From Promethearchaeota archaeon (lineage in GTDB: Archaea; Asgardarchaeota; Lokiarchaeia; Sigynarchaeales; MK-D1), in contig JAEOUK010000307.1 of NCBI GenBank assembly GCA_016839385.1, positions 1-6,102 on the forward strand: a stretch of DNA of 6,102 nucleotides. The letters are read 5' to 3'. A program made the position numbers and the translations under genes. A model generated the notes under the pieces. The model did not search any database and was not told the DNA's origin. It saw only the letters and a program-made list of their open reading frames with translations. Positions within the stretch are counted from its first letter, which is position 1. Every line of letters begins with the position of its first letter. Below are positions 4,790 through 6,102 of this stretch, one piece after another.

Positions 4790-6102
4790 TTATTTCCTTA
4801 GATGATATTGTACAAAAGCAGAATAAGCTCGAATTGCGCGCTCAACTTCATCCACGAAAACTGGAATGTGCAATTGGTTGGAACAAGCTATTATTCGTTC
4901 ACGACCCTCTTTTTCAGCCATTATTAAAACAGCAATAATAGGTTTATGTGGAAATCTCTTTTGTATGGATGAAAAGATACCAAAATCAAATTCTATTTCT
5001 GAGAAGAATTCAAGAGCTAAGAATAATGCGTCGACTTTACTATCCTCTAATAATGCATTACTAGAAACGTAATATACACCGCAAACATCTGTTCCAATGA
5101 ATTTTTTTGGCGGCCAATAATCAACTGGATTACCTTCTAAACTTGTCGAACCACCAACTCTGTCTAAAATGAGCTTGCGAGTCTGAGGATTCAATTCAGT
5201 TGCTAAATTTAATTCAGTATTTTTCATTTCTGAAATAACAAGATGAATTGCTCCACTAGATGGTCCTATAATTCCAATGGAATTCCCTTTGGGGGGAGGA
5301 CACCACAAAAATAATTTAGCAAATTCGAAAAGCTCGACGTAATTGATCACTTCGATTGCTAGTGTTGAACGTAGATCATCTAATAAACGGTTTTGGGACC
5401 CCACATATTTGAATAAAACTGGTTTACGAGACGCGTGTGTTCGAATCACTTCTACAAGTTCTTGAGTTAATGTGCGCAAATATAGACTTATCACTTGAGT
5501 TTCTAAATCTTCAAACAAATATTGGATCACCTCTGCTGAAGATACATTTACAGATTCCCCAATATGAATTACTTTTGAAATTGGAAACTCTTGAATCGGA
5601 TTCCACCACCCTAATGCTCCTGATAATCCTCCAGATTGTGCATAAAAACTCAAAGACCCATTTGTTCGGTTTTTCCTGTGATTTTGAATAATATGCCTTC
5701 GCACAGGAATAATGGATGTTGTGAAGAAATTTGACGTATTAATCAATCCGATACTTCCAGGACCAATTATTATAATATCATTTTCTTCAGAAATTTTTCT
5801 CAAATTTTCCAAAATTTTTTCAGGATTATCTGATACGTTAATATCTGATTGAATTATGCAGTATTTAATGCCAAATTTTGCCAATTCAACCAGTGTTTCT
5901 TCAATATTTTTCATTAATAAAATAATACATAAATCAGGTATCTTTGGTAAGGATTCCAACGAGTCATAACATTTTACGCCTAAAATATCGTCAGCGTTTG
6001 GATTAATGATATAGATTTCTCCCTTATACATTAATTCTCTTAGATTTTTCACGATCTGCCAGTTAAACGTGAATTCGTTTCTACTAGCGCCCACGATTAG
6101 AA
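4790..6102 (-). CDS. Acyl-CoA synthetase (NDP-forming) alpha-subunit-like protein lacking the catalytic His loop; N-terminus off right edge
   Basis: Family members convert acyl-CoA, ADP and phosphate to acid, CoA and ATP in archaea. At least 436 residues are visible. The GTG at 6092-6094 is not the start: upstream codons read LI, giving LIVGASRN, the normal first strand of the CoA-binding Rossmann domain, so the gene continues past the edge. Counting that Val as 1, the domains are: CoA-binding (1-125; GASRN, NPNADDILGVKCYDSL, GPGSIGLIN); first succinyl-CoA-ligase-like domain (about 146-262; AQSGGLSGALGWW); second ligase-like domain (about 270-434; IGIIGPSSGA, GNPVDYW, HKPIIAVLI, and a final IPVFVDEVERAIRAYSAFV). 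There is no ATP-grasp (beta) part, so it resembles a stand-alone alpha subunit. Oddly, between FKYVG (228-232) and YVELFEFAKLF (252-262) the usual SHTGSLAG phosphohistidine segment is absent, and the GNKADVD-like motif reads GESVNVSS (179-186). It may be inactive as a synthetase and act as a CoA or acyl-CoA sensor, or need another subunit. It converges with the hairpin-protein gene, 31 bp away. Confidence 0.9.
   Translation of the reverse strand, partial: LIVGASRNEFTFNWQIVKNLRELMYKGEIYIINPNADDILGVKCYDSLESLPKIPDLCIILLMKNIEETLVELAKFGIKYCIIQSDINVSDNPEKILENLRKISEENDIIIIGPGSIGLINTSNFFTTSIIPVRRHIIQNHRKNRTNGSLSFYAQSGGLSGALGWWNPIQEFPISKVIHIGESVNVSSAEVIQYLFEDLETQVISLYLRTLTQELVEVIRTHASRKPVLFKYVGSQNRLLDDLRSTLAIEVINYVELFEFAKLFLWCPPPKGNSIGIIGPSSGAIHLVISEMKNTELNLATELNPQTRKLILDRVGGSTSLEGNPVDYWPPKKFIGTDVCGVYYVSSNALLEDSKVDALFLALEFFSEIEFDFGIFSSIQKRFPHKPIIAVLIMAEKEGRERIIACSNQLHIPVFVDEVERAIRAYSAFVQYHLRK

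Noticed and set aside
4866..5072. Plus-strand open frame of 68 codons
   Set aside because: Antisense to the C-terminal ligase-like domain of the ACD-like gene, which is well supported by family motifs.
5437..5691. Plus-strand open frame of 84 codons
   Set aside because: Antisense to the first ligase-like domain of the ACD-like gene; no ribosome-binding site or recognisable protein features.
6092..6094. GTG as the start codon of the ACD-like gene
   Set aside because: The frame stays open to the window edge and reads LIVGASRN, where this Val is inside the first Rossmann strand; the true start lies outside the window.

Overview
The window is AT-rich and carries five protein-coding genes. Two run off its edges. 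The organism looks archaeal, possibly an Asgard or related mesophilic lineage. The evidence is a protein of the ADP-forming acyl-CoA synthetase type, ribosome-binding sites of the GGTGA type, TATA-like boxes upstream of genes, and T-tracts without hairpins after stop codons. This placement is inferred; there is no rRNA or other phylogenetic marker here.

Layout: (i) 1-1195, minus strand: the first 398 residues of a glycoside hydrolase family 2 enzyme, cut by the left edge before its catalytic glutamates. (ii) 1196-1246: a 51-bp divergent promoter region. (iii) 1247-2434, plus: a complete PLP-dependent alpha-oxoamine synthase, most like glycine C-acetyltransferase (2-amino-3-ketobutyrate CoA ligase). 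(iv) 2508-2912, plus: a small protein with three membrane segments and no recognised family. (v) 3088-4758, plus: a larger unrecognised protein with a membrane hairpin and two C-terminal copies of a zinc-ribbon-like module. Its reading frame is open well upstream of the first ATG/GTG/TTG codon, and it probably starts at an ATT codon preceded by GGTGA. (vi) 4761-4784: four perfect TTTTTA repeats, probably the terminator of gene v. (vii) 4790-6102, minus: an acyl-CoA synthetase (NDP-forming) alpha-subunit-like protein, cut by the right edge. It lacks the loop that normally carries the phosphorylated catalytic histidine.

The genes do not form one operon. The GH2 and KBL-like genes are divergent. 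The three plus-strand genes are each separated by T-tracts and possible new promoters. The last two genes converge. A metabolic theme is possible (sugar release, and acetyl-CoA handling by KBL and the ACD-like protein), but synteny does not prove it. The most interesting items are the histidine-less ACD-like protein, the duplicated Cys/His module on a membrane hairpin, and the non-canonical start of that membrane gene. No tRNA, rRNA, CRISPR array, insertion sequence or attachment site was seen.
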